64,000 bases of DNA from Leuctra nigra (Eukaryota; Arthropoda; Insecta; Plecoptera; Leuctridae): positions 20,468,069-20,532,068 of the forward strand of contig OW203771.1 of assembly GCA_934045905.1 (NCBI GenBank), written 5' to 3'. The translations under genes were made by a program, and so were the position numbers. The notes under the pieces are model-generated. The model made no database searches. It saw nothing but the letters and a program-made list of their open reading frames with translations, and had not been told where the DNA came from. Numbering within the stretch: position 1 is the first letter of the stretch; each line of letters begins with the position of its first letter. Of the stretch, positions 1 to 8,424 are shown piece by piece.

Positions 1-128
1 AAAGGGAATCTGCACATGTGCAGAACTAATGTGACACAGAAGTTGTTCAAGAAATTGCACCGTGTAAATGGGGCTTAAGGGCCATAAGTTTCAAATAACA
101 ATGAGAACATATTTCCATCACTGTACAG

Positions 129-738
129 TCACGGAAATATATTCGGTAAACGCTCCTTCTCCCTTTCCATGCATTTAAGTTAGTCTCCTCCCTCTCGGCC
201 CGTAACACTGGCAAAGTTTTTTGATTGTTGTGGGGGGGGGGGGGTGAGAGGACTGAACTTATACGGTTACATTCAGAATTGCTTACCATATCCCCGAGAT
301 GATATACGATGATCTCGTAAACTACCTCAGAATGTGACTGCTTATCAGTGAATAATGACACCAAAATTACGCTCTATACCTATAGGCGAAAAGTGTAACT
401 TTTGTGTCCGTGAATGATACATTATAGAAATATATTCGGTTAATTATCCGCATTCATTCGGCCCCTCTCATCCCCCCGCTACATTCGAACAACTTATTCA
501 GTGATCAGTCGAAGGGGAGGGGCCTAAACTAACGAAAATGCATGTTTAGGGGGAAAGGAGGGTTTACCGAATATTTCCATGATTGTGGAGTCACGGAAAT
601 ATATTAGGTAAACGCTCCTCTCACCCCCACCACATTCAACAACTTTGCCAGTGATACGGGCCGAGAGGGAGGAACCTAAACTAACCTTAATGCATGGGAA
701 GGGAGAATAAGCGTTTACCGAATATATTTCCGTGAATG
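129..738. repeat. Cluster of three copies of a short TIR element (MITE)
   Basis: Three copies of one roughly 150-bp element lie in the intron or flank of the aminopeptidase gene. The best copy (591-736) starts TCACGGAAATATATTAGGTA and ends with the inverted counterpart GAATATATTTCCGTGA. A second copy (about 424-578) has the same orientation, with CGGTTAATTATC at one end and GGTTTACCGAATATTTCC at the other. The third (129 to about 250) is reversed and loses its far end at a poly(G) run (229-242). All three share an internal GGCC(G/C)-rich segment and an ATGCAT motif. No coding capacity is present, so this is a non-autonomous DNA element. Superfamily is not assignable, because no clear target duplication is visible. 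Confidence 0.7.
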
Positions 739-850
739 TACTACATACAATATGTTTGGAAAATTTAAATGTAGCTTCCCTTCATTTAAAATGGTTGAAA
801 CTTGCAGAGTGATGCAGTAGACAAAGAGGAAATGACGTCACGTCACTCAC

Positions 851-990
851 CCAACTCCGCGCTCCAAGTTGTCCACCTGTTGTGAGGGACCAGGTTCGAG
901 TCTGCTCCGACCTTCGACCCCGACCGGAGGACTTGCCGCAGCCAGTCTGTGATGTTTGCGACGTCCGGTTGACCTTCTTTCATCAGCAAC
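851..990 (-). CDS. Xaa-Pro aminopeptidase, third recognised exon (partial gene, continues off the left edge)
   Basis: This 140-bp internal exon reads LLMKEGQPDVANITDWLRQV and then LRSGSKVGADSNLVPHNRWT, ending TWSAEL in the same frame. The upstream exon ends in TG, and the first base here completes the TGG tryptophan of the CDW motif. The acceptor (minus strand CCTTCAG) lies just above 990 and the donor GTGAGT just below 851. The LMKEG and GSKVGADSNLVP signatures belong to the N-terminal domain of X-prolyl aminopeptidases (peptidase family M24B), which remove an N-terminal residue preceding proline. The metal ligands of the C-terminal pita-bread domain are not in the window, so catalytic competence cannot be judged. 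No following exon was found in 1-850, so the next intron is at least about 850 bp. Confidence 0.9.
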
Positions 991-1452
991 CTGAAGGAAA
1001 CGTCAGTTACAATTTTCACAATCTTCATTCGTGGATTTGGGTCTAGGTATAATTACTGTAATATTAGTCCAACTTTACCATAAGCAACCATTGCAAGTTG
1101 TAAGAACATTTAATCGAATACCCTTTTTTTAAGTCCATGTTTCGATCCATGCATTATTGAGTTCTCTCCAAGTCGTCGTATCCCAATCATTTCTGTTGTT
1201 ATGCAAAATAAAAGTTTAAAAAGGAATTACGTAATTACTAAATTACGTCGAATTATAATGTGAATACTCTCTTTGACAAACTTTAAAGATTGTTTGGAGG
1301 TATTATTTCTGTAGACAAGAAGGATTTTCTTCCACTGGGCTCGTAAACCTCATTCACAATATCAGTGATCCATGCATTGCTTGTAGTGAAAAGAACACGA
1401 AATATGTTGTAACAATGTAAGTGGTAAGATGAAAGGACAGGGTGCGACTCAC

Positions 1453-1604
1453 CAATCACAGCTGAGCTGGTTGTCAGCTTGCAGGAAGTATCTCCCGTCT
1501 GTCCACAGCGCAGCCGCAGACTTGGTAATCACAGCATCCCCACTGGATCCGCTGAATCCGGAGATGTGCTCCAACCGTCGATCTCGTTCTGACACGTACT
1601 CGCT
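1453..1604 (-). CDS. Xaa-Pro aminopeptidase, second recognised exon
   Basis: This 152-bp exon translates as SEYVSERDRRLEHISGFSGS followed by SGDAVITKSAAALWTDGRYF and LQADNQLSCDW, the last codon being split across the intron. It is the most conserved block of the N-terminal domain of eukaryotic aminopeptidase P: SEYVxxxDxRxxxISGFSGSxGxAVxT, then ALWTDGRYFLQA and the DW that precedes LMKEG. Boundaries are clear: acceptor CTGTCAG above 1604 and donor GTGAGT below 1453. Phases agree on both sides (phase 0 in, two bases carried over out). The family includes cytosolic (XPNPEP1-like) and secreted or membrane-anchored (XPNPEP2-like) forms; the upstream exon suggests the secreted type. Confidence 0.93.
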
Positions 1605-2041
1605 CTGACAGAAGAGAGAGTTCTTTTAAACTTCAACGTGTTCTACATAATGGCCAGAGGCCATGCAGAATGGCAATGGCAGGCGACAGACTGATTGAAA
1701 TAATTATTGGGACGTAAAAAAAAACGGAATTTGGAAGGGTCTGTGTTTCTAGTTCACATAGTTTTGTGGGAGTTCTTATTAACATGCTAATTATTTTTTC
1801 AGATATCGCCGAATAAGCAAGTCAACATAAATGACAATTGGCGTCATGTTAGGAAAATCAACTCCAACTAATTTGGGACAGGTGAAAGGATGTCGTCACA
1901 CTAACCTCCAACCACCCTATGTCTCTCCGGCCCAACGGCAACAAACTAGCAAACCAAAGTTGAACGAGAACTGTGGTCTACAATTCACCAGCCGTTTTGT
2001 TAAACTCCTTCATCGTTTAATCAACCTGCCTAACCATTTAC

Positions 2042-2319
2042 CTGATGCTCGTCGTCTGACGTCACGATGAAGGCGTCCAGCGACGGTCCGCGCACGGAGT
2101 TCTCCTTCTTCATCTCCACACGCAGTCTCGACAGCTTGTCGCGAGTGTCGACTCTGTTGGGCGGATCGTCGACGTCGCCGTCGTCACCTGGAATGCAGGA
2201 CGCGCGGTGGTTCTGGATGACCTTGGCCGCCTCCTCGGTTGTGGTGACTGTTGTCGGTGTTGTCGGTCGTGGCGTGGTGGTGCGTTGTGCGCGCGCTGCC
2301 ATGCCCGATGTCAGGCAGG
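2042..2319 (-). CDS. Xaa-Pro aminopeptidase, N-terminal exon with Thr-rich segment
   Basis: The minus-strand reading runs CLTSGMAARAQRTTTPRPTT, then a Thr/Pro-rich stretch, a Cys, an acidic DDGDVDDPPNRVDTRDKLSR segment and LDAFIVTSDDEHQ, before the donor GTAAAT at 2041. NRVDTxxKLxxLR and AFIVxSDDEHQ match the start of secreted insect aminopeptidase P-like proteins. The phase-0 junction joins DEHQ to SEYVSERD of the next exon. A methionine codon sits at 2302-2300, but a strong pyrimidine tract and CAG lie immediately upstream (2320-2335), so I favour an internal exon starting at 2319 over a first exon starting at that methionine. The ARA-Q sequence would suit signal-peptidase cleavage after a hydrophobic core encoded upstream; this is inference. 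The Thr-rich stretch is unlike the compact N-termini of cytosolic homologues and could be O-glycosylated. Confidence 0.85.
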
Positions 2320-2457
2320 CTGGGGAGAGAAGGAAACATTTTTAAATTGTAAATCCCTCTTTTCTTGCTTGCGTTTTCTTTCAGAACTAAGTAAACGATG
2401 AGACCAGTTTTTACCCAAAGGTTGAATAACTGTTCTGTTTGTTCTTAAATTTGATTT

Positions 2458-2605
2458 CTAGCAAGATCGGTTCCTTGCTTTTACTGGAAAATTATTTATA
2501 GTTTATATTCCTAATTTCTGTGTATAATAAAGTATGTAAGAAAAGCTGTGTTCAAGGTCTTTTTCGCTTATCAACGCGTTTACTGAGCGATTTCCTAACA
2601 GGTAA
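2458..2605 (+). repeat. Diverged dispersed repeat shared with 54559-54705
   Basis: Both loci begin CTAGCAAGATCGGTTCCTTG and end with a degenerate GCTTATCAAAGCGTT-like block resembling the Helitron-like 3' terminus described elsewhere. Here the end reads GAGCGATTTCCTAA, so the terminal tetranucleotide would be CTAA instead of CTAG. The link to the Helitron-like family is tentative. Confidence 0.4.
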
Positions 2606-3496
2606 CTTCAAGTGGAGTCGTGATACCCGAAGTGCGAAATGAAAAGCTCGCCGTGCGGCAAGTGTTTTGAGTACCGTTTGAGTCCCTTTCAATTGATAGT
2701 TTTTATTTCACATCTTCATATTATTATGTTCATACAGACAAAGTTCCTATAATTTTTTTGAAACTTATATTACAGTTGCATCCAATCAGAGTCATATTAT
2801 TGTCTCCTTTTAGATGGGAACCTATTACTCCATCAAATGGTACCCGTCATAATAGTGGTGTTTAACGTCGCACTGTTCTGCAACTAGCCTAGTTGTAGGC
2901 AGATGAATGATAATGATGATGATTGGGAGATGGTGACGAGGAATTGGTAATGATGTAAAGTGGAAAGGAGCAGTTATGTCCTATAACGTAATCTTTCCAG
3001 CATGTTGCTCTCGCCTGAAGCAACTATTTGGCTGCAACTGCAAGTGTTTAGCATTTCTAAGCTCTAGTTTTACGTCTTGTCACATTTCTTTCAGTAAAGC
3101 TTCATAATGAATGAACAATTACGTGCGCTTGCATCGACTAAGTCAGGAAATGTCTTAGTGTGTCCAAGTAGGTTGGTTTACCATGCGTCTATAATTCAAA
3201 TGAACTATTTCTCATCAGAGAGTTTGCAATAACCATTTAAGAACTCTGTATTAATTGCCCAACAAATAATCTTCAACGTCCAAGGGAAGCTGCGTGTACC
3301 TATTTATAATCTCTAGTGATGTATTTACTGTTGTAGAGCAGTTAAATAAGACAGTAACTTCTGTGAATGCAAACCGAGACCCATTACCTCACATGTAATG
3401 TAAGGTCACAATTTTTTCCTATTTGTTTTGTCAAATTGAGGTCTCCTTGAAATATGCAGAAAATATATATTTTCTGTATTTTCTACATTGTGAATA
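2606..3496. other. Non-coding stretch with one SINE tail
   Basis: Apart from the SINE fragment at 2860-2995, I see only AT-rich DNA with no open frame of interest and no obvious repeat. Confidence 0.5.
2860..2995 (-). repeat. SINE 3' portion
   Basis: The segment GTTTAACGTCGCACTGTTCT, followed by GCC-containing sequence, GATGAATGAT and a GATGATGATTGGGAGATGG block, recurs at 38936-39060 and, inverted, at the end of the SINE copies at 27165-27395 and 62141-62378. Only the body and tail are preserved here; the tRNA-like head is absent. Read on the minus strand, this is the 3' end of a tRNA-derived SINE family. Confidence 0.6.
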
Positions 3497-4093
3497 CTAG
3501 GAAATCGCTTGGTGTAACGCGTTGATGAGCGAGCACCCGAACGCGCAACATCTCGAATTGAAATTTTGGAACTCAAAAAACATAGCATCCACATTGAATT
3601 GAAATATTGTGATACACTCAATCAACATAAAAGTATCCTCTTTTTATTGAAACTGAGATTATCCATCTATACACTCTGTTTACATAAAGAAATCCCAGAT
3701 GCTTTGGAATATTTCCCATTCATTTCGATACACCTTCACAATTCTGTCAATATTTCAAACAGTTTAACATGTCTTATAAGTGTATACTTTCTTGACCGAT
3801 TGTGCTGAAAATTAGTAAAATAAGAGAAAATGGTAGTCTTTATGTCCATGCAAAATTTGAACTTAATCGAAGCATTTTGATTTTCGACCAATCGTGAGAT
3901 ATTTTCATTTTTGAACCAATTATAAGACAGCTCTTAAAACTATGCACGATTAAGTTAGAATGATATTAGTATGTGTGCAAAATTTCAGCTCGATCGGAAA
4001 AAAATTGTGGCCTGTGGTGTCAGGCCAAACTAACAAACACAAAAAAAACAGAGAGAGTGTCAAAAAGTGCAGAATGGAGACGCTCGCTCAATA
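3497..4093 (-). mobile_element. Non-autonomous Helitron-like element, apparently complete
   Basis: On the minus strand the element ends at CTAG (3500-3497), preceded by a hairpin (AACGC against a GCG-containing arm) and the sequence GCTCGCTCATCAACGCGTTA; the next host base is T. The other end is the GAGCGAGC block, here GACGCTCGCTCAATAA on the plus strand (4078-4093). The inside matches both arms of the inverted pair at 8425-9935. No ORF is present. CTRR plus a terminal hairpin is typical of Helitron 3' ends. The opposite end does not begin with TC, so a Helentron/HINE-type element is an alternative. Confidence 0.6.
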
Positions 4094-4202
4094 ATGTGTA
4101 TAGTATACAACATTAAAAATTATCTAGATGGCTCTGCTTTTCAAAAAATTTCATATGCAGTTTCGAGATTCTATTATTTATTTTTGTTATTGTTGCATAA
4201 AA

Positions 4203-4380
4203 CTAGGAAAACGCTCAGTGTAACGCGTTGATGAGCGAGCCATAGTACTGCATCCGATTTGATATTCGTTTGCAAGTATCAGCTGCTCAGGCATTGGAAC
4301 TGCAGCATTAAGAAAGCAGGGATGAAAATTTAGTATACATTTTTCAAATATTTCAAGATAATGAGATGGAAAGACTCCTT
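4203..4380 (-). mobile_element. Helitron-like 3' end, second family variant
   Basis: CTAG at 4203-4206 and the 3' hairpin block (TAACGCGTTGATGAGCGAGC on the plus strand) are intact. The adjoining interior (TGCATCCGATTTGATAT and further) matches 58268-58400 and not the 3.5 kb copy, so this is a distinct subfamily. The 5' end is not recognisable. Confidence 0.55.
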
Positions 4381-5138
4381 AAGGCCATTGTGTATCACGT
4401 GACTTTATTTCTCTATATCCGATCAAAAGAAATAGTTACCAATGAGTACATACCTTACATCGTTCATGTTGAATAATCCAAGGTGATTTATGAAGAAAAT
4501 TCACTGCATACTGGAGCTTATCAATATTTGCAGTCAATAATATTTATTTTTGCAGTGGTTTCATAAATAAAAACAACACAAATATCGTGTATACGTACGC
4601 GTGTGAAGACTGTCAAAACCAAGTGCTGTTCGTTTAAACATTGCATTCATAATAGTGGATATAATTAATATCTCAACATTTCGTTGGAAAGAGGAAGAAA
4701 GAGCGCATGTTATATATTCTGACATTGCGTCAGGTTTGTGATGCATATATGCCTTTTTATTAGAGTAATGTTTGCTGTTTTTGGCAACTCGTAGAATTTC
4801 CTTCAACTTCAGGTCTTGATTTGAGACTATTTAGGTGCAAGGAAATAAAATCATCTAATATGTTATTTTCGCAGTTCTTTTCTGCGTAGAACTAGTTCCA
4901 ACAGATGTGTCCTAACATATCTGATGAGAGAGAAGTCTTTGTTAAACTGAACCCTTCCAATAGAAAATGTGTAGCTTTTTGGTTAAAAAGTCACGTGATA
5001 TACAGGGACCTTAAGTGGGTATCACACTGAGTTACAACCCGTGGTTGGAACTCTCGTTTGGAAACTTTTGTTGCAAAAAGAGGCAAAAGCCTATCACACG
5101 CAACTGTTTGGTTTGATGTTGGTTTGTTCAAACCAGAG
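4381..5138. other. Non-coding AT-rich stretch
   Basis: No repeat or coding signal is recognised in this interval. Confidence 0.4.
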
Positions 5139-5212
5139 AATCAACAGGGATTGATTCTCAAGGAACCTGAGCAGCAGCCAATCCGTTTCATTCAAGTTCC
5201 GTTTTTACTTTG
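5139..5212. repeat. Fragment of the GTACACTC MITE family
   Basis: GGGATTGATTCTCAAGGAAC, followed by CAGCAGCCAATCCGTTTC, matches the interior of the MITEs at 11082-11298 and 20698-20921. The outer terminal inverted repeats are missing. Confidence 0.55.
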
Positions 5213-5252
5213 GCCGGTGTTCCTACATTTAAAAATACGTTATATTTTAACA

Positions 5253-5339
5253 CTAGGAAAACGCTCTGTGTAACGCGTTGATGAGCGAGCACCGACAAGC
5301 GCAACATCGCCAATCGAGCACGATCCTTTCAATCAAAGA
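5253..5339 (-). mobile_element. Helitron-like 3' end interrupted by a composite repeat
   Basis: CTAG (5253-5256), the hairpin and GCGCAACATCGCCAATCGAG correspond base for base to the inverted copy at 11420-11507. The match stops at CAATCAAAGA, exactly where the composite repeat begins (5340). The composite element therefore inserted into, or recombined with, an older Helitron-like element. Confidence 0.6.
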
Positions 5340-5660
5340 TCTAGTGGAGCGGTCGCTCCACCCAGCCAAGTCGTACTGTACACTCACACTCACTCAACAT
5401 ACCGTAAATGCCTAATACACTGAGGAGCAGACCAAACACTTTTACTGTAAGCAACATCATGGCATTTTCGGCCTACTGGCCGAAAATGCACGATCCTTTC
5501 AATCAAAGATCTAGTGGAGCGGTCGCTCCACCCAGCCAAGTCGTACTGTACACTCACACTCACTCAACATACCGTAAATGCCTAATACACTGAGGAGCAG
5601 ACCAAACACTTTTACTGTAAGCAACATCATGGCATTTTCGGCCTACTGGATCTCAAAATT
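5321..5660. repeat. 170-bp tandem duplication at the composite-repeat end
   Basis: The segment from CGATCCTTTC to the GCCTACTGG region occurs at 5321-5490 and again from 5491 with essentially no differences. It spans the junction between the Helitron-like fragment and the composite repeat, so it arose after that junction. The near-identity points to a recent event or an assembly duplication. Confidence 0.85.
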
Positions 5661-6826
5661 GGGAAATCTCACATTGTTGCGAAATATCTTAATTTTGAGC
5701 TATGACCCACCCCACCACATATACCAAATTTGGGGACAATAGGTTATGCCATTTGCGAGCTAGAGGGCCTTGAAAACAGTGAAATTACACCCCTTTTAAA
5801 AGCTATCTGATGATGATGATTCAGATTCAGATATCAGGAAACGTTGCGATCACCGCCACAGCATAAACGGCTGAACCGATCAACCTGAAAATTTTACCAC
5901 ATGTGCACTTTTGGCGTCTGATGATACCTTTGTTCTTGTAAATTTTTTTTTGCCGCCATTTTGAAACAGGAAGTGACGTCATATCTCAAAAATGGATGGA
6001 TCGATCGATACGAAACTTGCGCCAAACGATTCAGACGGTCTTCTTTATAAAATATCAATAGTCGAAATTGAAATGTACTATTACCAAAACCGGAAATAAC
6101 GTCATAAAAATGCCAAATCTGACTTAAATCATCACTTATAACAATAACTACATATTCAGAAGGCTCTTATTGTTACATAATATTTATAGATACAAATTTT
6201 AGGTGGCAGTGATGTCAACGGCCATTTTGAAAACCGGAAGTGATGCTATAACTCGAGAACGGCTGGATCGATTGGAACGAAACTTTCGCTATACTTCATA
6301 GCATATTATTTATAGCATATACACAGTAACAAGCACAACTTCTTAGCAACCAAGTCAAAAAGGCATATTTTTTAAAGGAATTATAGTCGTAGGTGCCACA
6401 ATATAATGTTACAAGTTGTAAGAATGAACTGAAAAAAGGAGTGATATCCCCATAAAAAAACACTCCGTGTAAAAATACCAGCCAAGTCTCTTACTCTAAA
6501 AAAAAGAGAAGAAATCTAAATATTCAGCAGTGAAAAGTAGTGATATCAAAAAAATGGCCAAGTCAAAACTTTTCAAAAAATACTTGGCGCATCGTTTTTT
6601 TAGAGGATTATAGATATATTTTATGTATATATGAGTATATTTGATTTCCGGCCTACTTCTATACTATTTATTTGTACGATGCGCCAAGTATTTTTTGAAA
6701 AGTTTTGACTTGGCCATTTTTTTGATATCACTACTTTTCACTGCTGAATATTTAGATTTCTTCTCTTTTTTTTAGAGTAAGAGACTTGGCTGGTATTTTT
6801 ACACGGAGTGTTTTTTTATGGGGATA
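5340..6826 (+). mobile_element. Composite repeat copy 1 (18-bp hairpin end, motif-array body, foldback end)
   Basis: The element starts TCTAGTGGAGCGGTCGCTCC with an 8-bp-stem perfect hairpin (GTGGAGCG-GT-CGCTCCAC). The body holds tandem segments of about 240 bp, each pairing a CGGCCATTTT or GCCGCCATTTT box with AGGAAGTGACGTCA-type motifs (5952-5981; variants near 6100 and 6222). It ends in a long foldback at 6445-6826, whose outer ends are TATCCCC and GGGGATA. The same order recurs in three more places in this window, so the parts move or amplify together. No protein is encoded; ORFs within it are fortuitous. Confidence 0.75.
6445..6826. repeat. 382-bp foldback (terminal hairpin of composite repeat 1)
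   Basis: The arms are nearly perfect inverted repeats of about 170 bp. Landmarks are CACTCCGTGTAAAAATACCA, CCAAGTC and ACTTGGCGCATCG on the left, mirrored on the right as CGATGCGCCAAGT, GACTTGG and ACACGGAGTG. The loop is a 50-60 bp AT-rich stretch. Confidence 0.9.
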
Positions 6827-6835
6827 ACTATAACT

Positions 6836-7090
6836 ATACATCGTTACATGATTTTTATAGCAACTTTCCATAAACGTTCTGGAAACATTTAATAACAGGA
6901 CAATGTGCCATAAATTTGATAGGTACTTCTCCATCAATCTCTGTGAACAGATATTCAAAACACTTAAAGTAGAAATAAGTATGTACATTTTTACCGATTG
7001 GGCTGGAATAATGTGTAAAATATGAGATTTTACATTTACTATCAAGTCAAAACGTTGCTTCTAACATAACTGTGAAACACGATCAATATG
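6836..7090 (-). repeat. Dispersed repeat shared with 10860-11080
   Basis: Read on the minus strand, this region matches 10860-11080: both contain GAAACACGATC or its complement, GTTAGAAGCAACGTTTTGAC, TTGAATATCTGTTCACAGAG and a TTGATGGAGA block. It has no coding potential. In the 10.9 kb copy, a GTACACTC MITE follows immediately. Confidence 0.7.
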
Positions 7091-7117
7091 AAAGAAAAAA
7101 AAATGAAGGCATACTTA

Positions 7118-8412
7118 TCTAGTGGAGCGGTCGCTCCACGCCAGCCAAGTCGTACGGCGCGCACACTCTCATTTAAAAAGGCTGGAGCAACCCACTTTTA
7201 CTGTAAGCATCAAAGTGGCATTTTCGGCCTACTGGATCTCAAAATTAGAAAATCTCACACTGTTGCGAAATATCTTAATTTCGAGGTATGGCCCACTCTA
7301 CAACATATACCAAATTTGGGAGCAATGGGTAACGCCATTGGCGAGCTAGAGGGCCGTGAAAACCGTGAAATTGTACGGCTTTCAGATAATGATGATTCAT
7401 CTTCCAATAAATTCCGCGGTCTCCGCCACAGCCTAAACGGCTGGGCCGATTGATCTGAAATTTTCACCACGTATCCAGGTTGTCAGCCTGTAGATACCTT
7501 GCCCTTATGAATTTTTTGTGCCGCCATTTTGAAACCGGAAGTGACGTCATACCTCGAAAACGGCTGGACCGATCGGAACGAAATTTGCGCCAATCGATTC
7601 AGACGGTCATCTATATGAAACATCAATAATCGAAAAATAAATATATTATTACCGAAACCGGAAATGACGTCATAAAAATGAAGAATCAGACTTAAATCAC
7701 CTCTTACAACAATAACTACATATTCAGAAGGCTTATACTGATACAAAACATTTATATAAATAAATTCTTGGATGCAGTGATTTCAGCCGCCATTTTCTAA
7801 ACCGGAAGTGATGCCATATCTTGAAAACGGCTGGACCGATTAGAACGAAGCTTGTACTATTCTTCATGGAATATTATTTTAGGCATTATTTAGTACCAAA
7901 CGGAACTTTTCTTAGTATCCAATTCGGAAATAGCTTATTTGTTTAAAGGAATTAGTCATTGTCGCTCCGATTTGTGTTGTAAGTGTGGGAATAATCTAAA
8001 AAAAGAAGTGATATCCCCATAAAAAAACACTTCGTGTAAAAATACCAGCCAAGTCTCTTCAACTATAAAAAAAATAAAATAGATCTGAAAAATTCAGCAC
8101 TGAAAAGAAGTGATATCAAAAAATAGACCAATTGTCAAAACAGGATTTTAAAAACCGAAATATACTTGGCGCATCGTTTTTTTAGGGCATTTAGGTATAA
8201 CTATTATTTATATTTAGGTACATTTGACTTTTGGCAATTATTTATACACGATGCGCCAAGTATATTTCGGTTTTTAAAATCCTGTTTTGACTTGGCCTAT
8301 TTTTTTAAAATCACTACTTTTCAGTGCTGAATTTTTCAGATCTATTTTATTTTTTTTAGAGTTGAAGAGACTTGGCTGGTATTTTTACACGAAGTGTTTT
8401 TTTATGGGGATA
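7118..8412 (+). mobile_element. Composite repeat copy 2 (least disturbed, 1,295 bp)
   Basis: This is the cleanest copy. It starts TCTAGTGGAGCGGTCGCTCC at 7118 and has a body with a CRE/ETS/YY1-like composite at 7520-7550 (GCCGCCATTTTG, then CCGGAAGTGACGTCAT), a diverged unit at about 7655-7675 (CCGGAAATGACGTCAT) and a third at about 7788 (CCGCCATTTT, then CCGGAAGTGATGCC). It ends in a 401-bp foldback at 8012-8412. Apparent ORFs on both strands in the first 350 bp are open by chance and are broken differently in each copy. Confidence 0.8.
8012..8412. repeat. 401-bp foldback of composite repeat 2
   Basis: The outer ends are TATCCCC (8012) and GGGGATA (8406-8412). The arms contain ACACTTCGTGTAAAAATACC, AGCCAAGTCTCTTCAACT and ACTTGGCGCATCG, with their inverted partners. 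The central loop is about 60 bp. Confidence 0.9.
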
Positions 8413-8424
8413 CATAATATACAT

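Noticed and set aside
7088..7453. 121-codon plus-strand ORF and its antisense partners
   Set aside because: It lies inside composite repeat 2; corresponding frames are broken in the other copies, so it is not a conserved gene.
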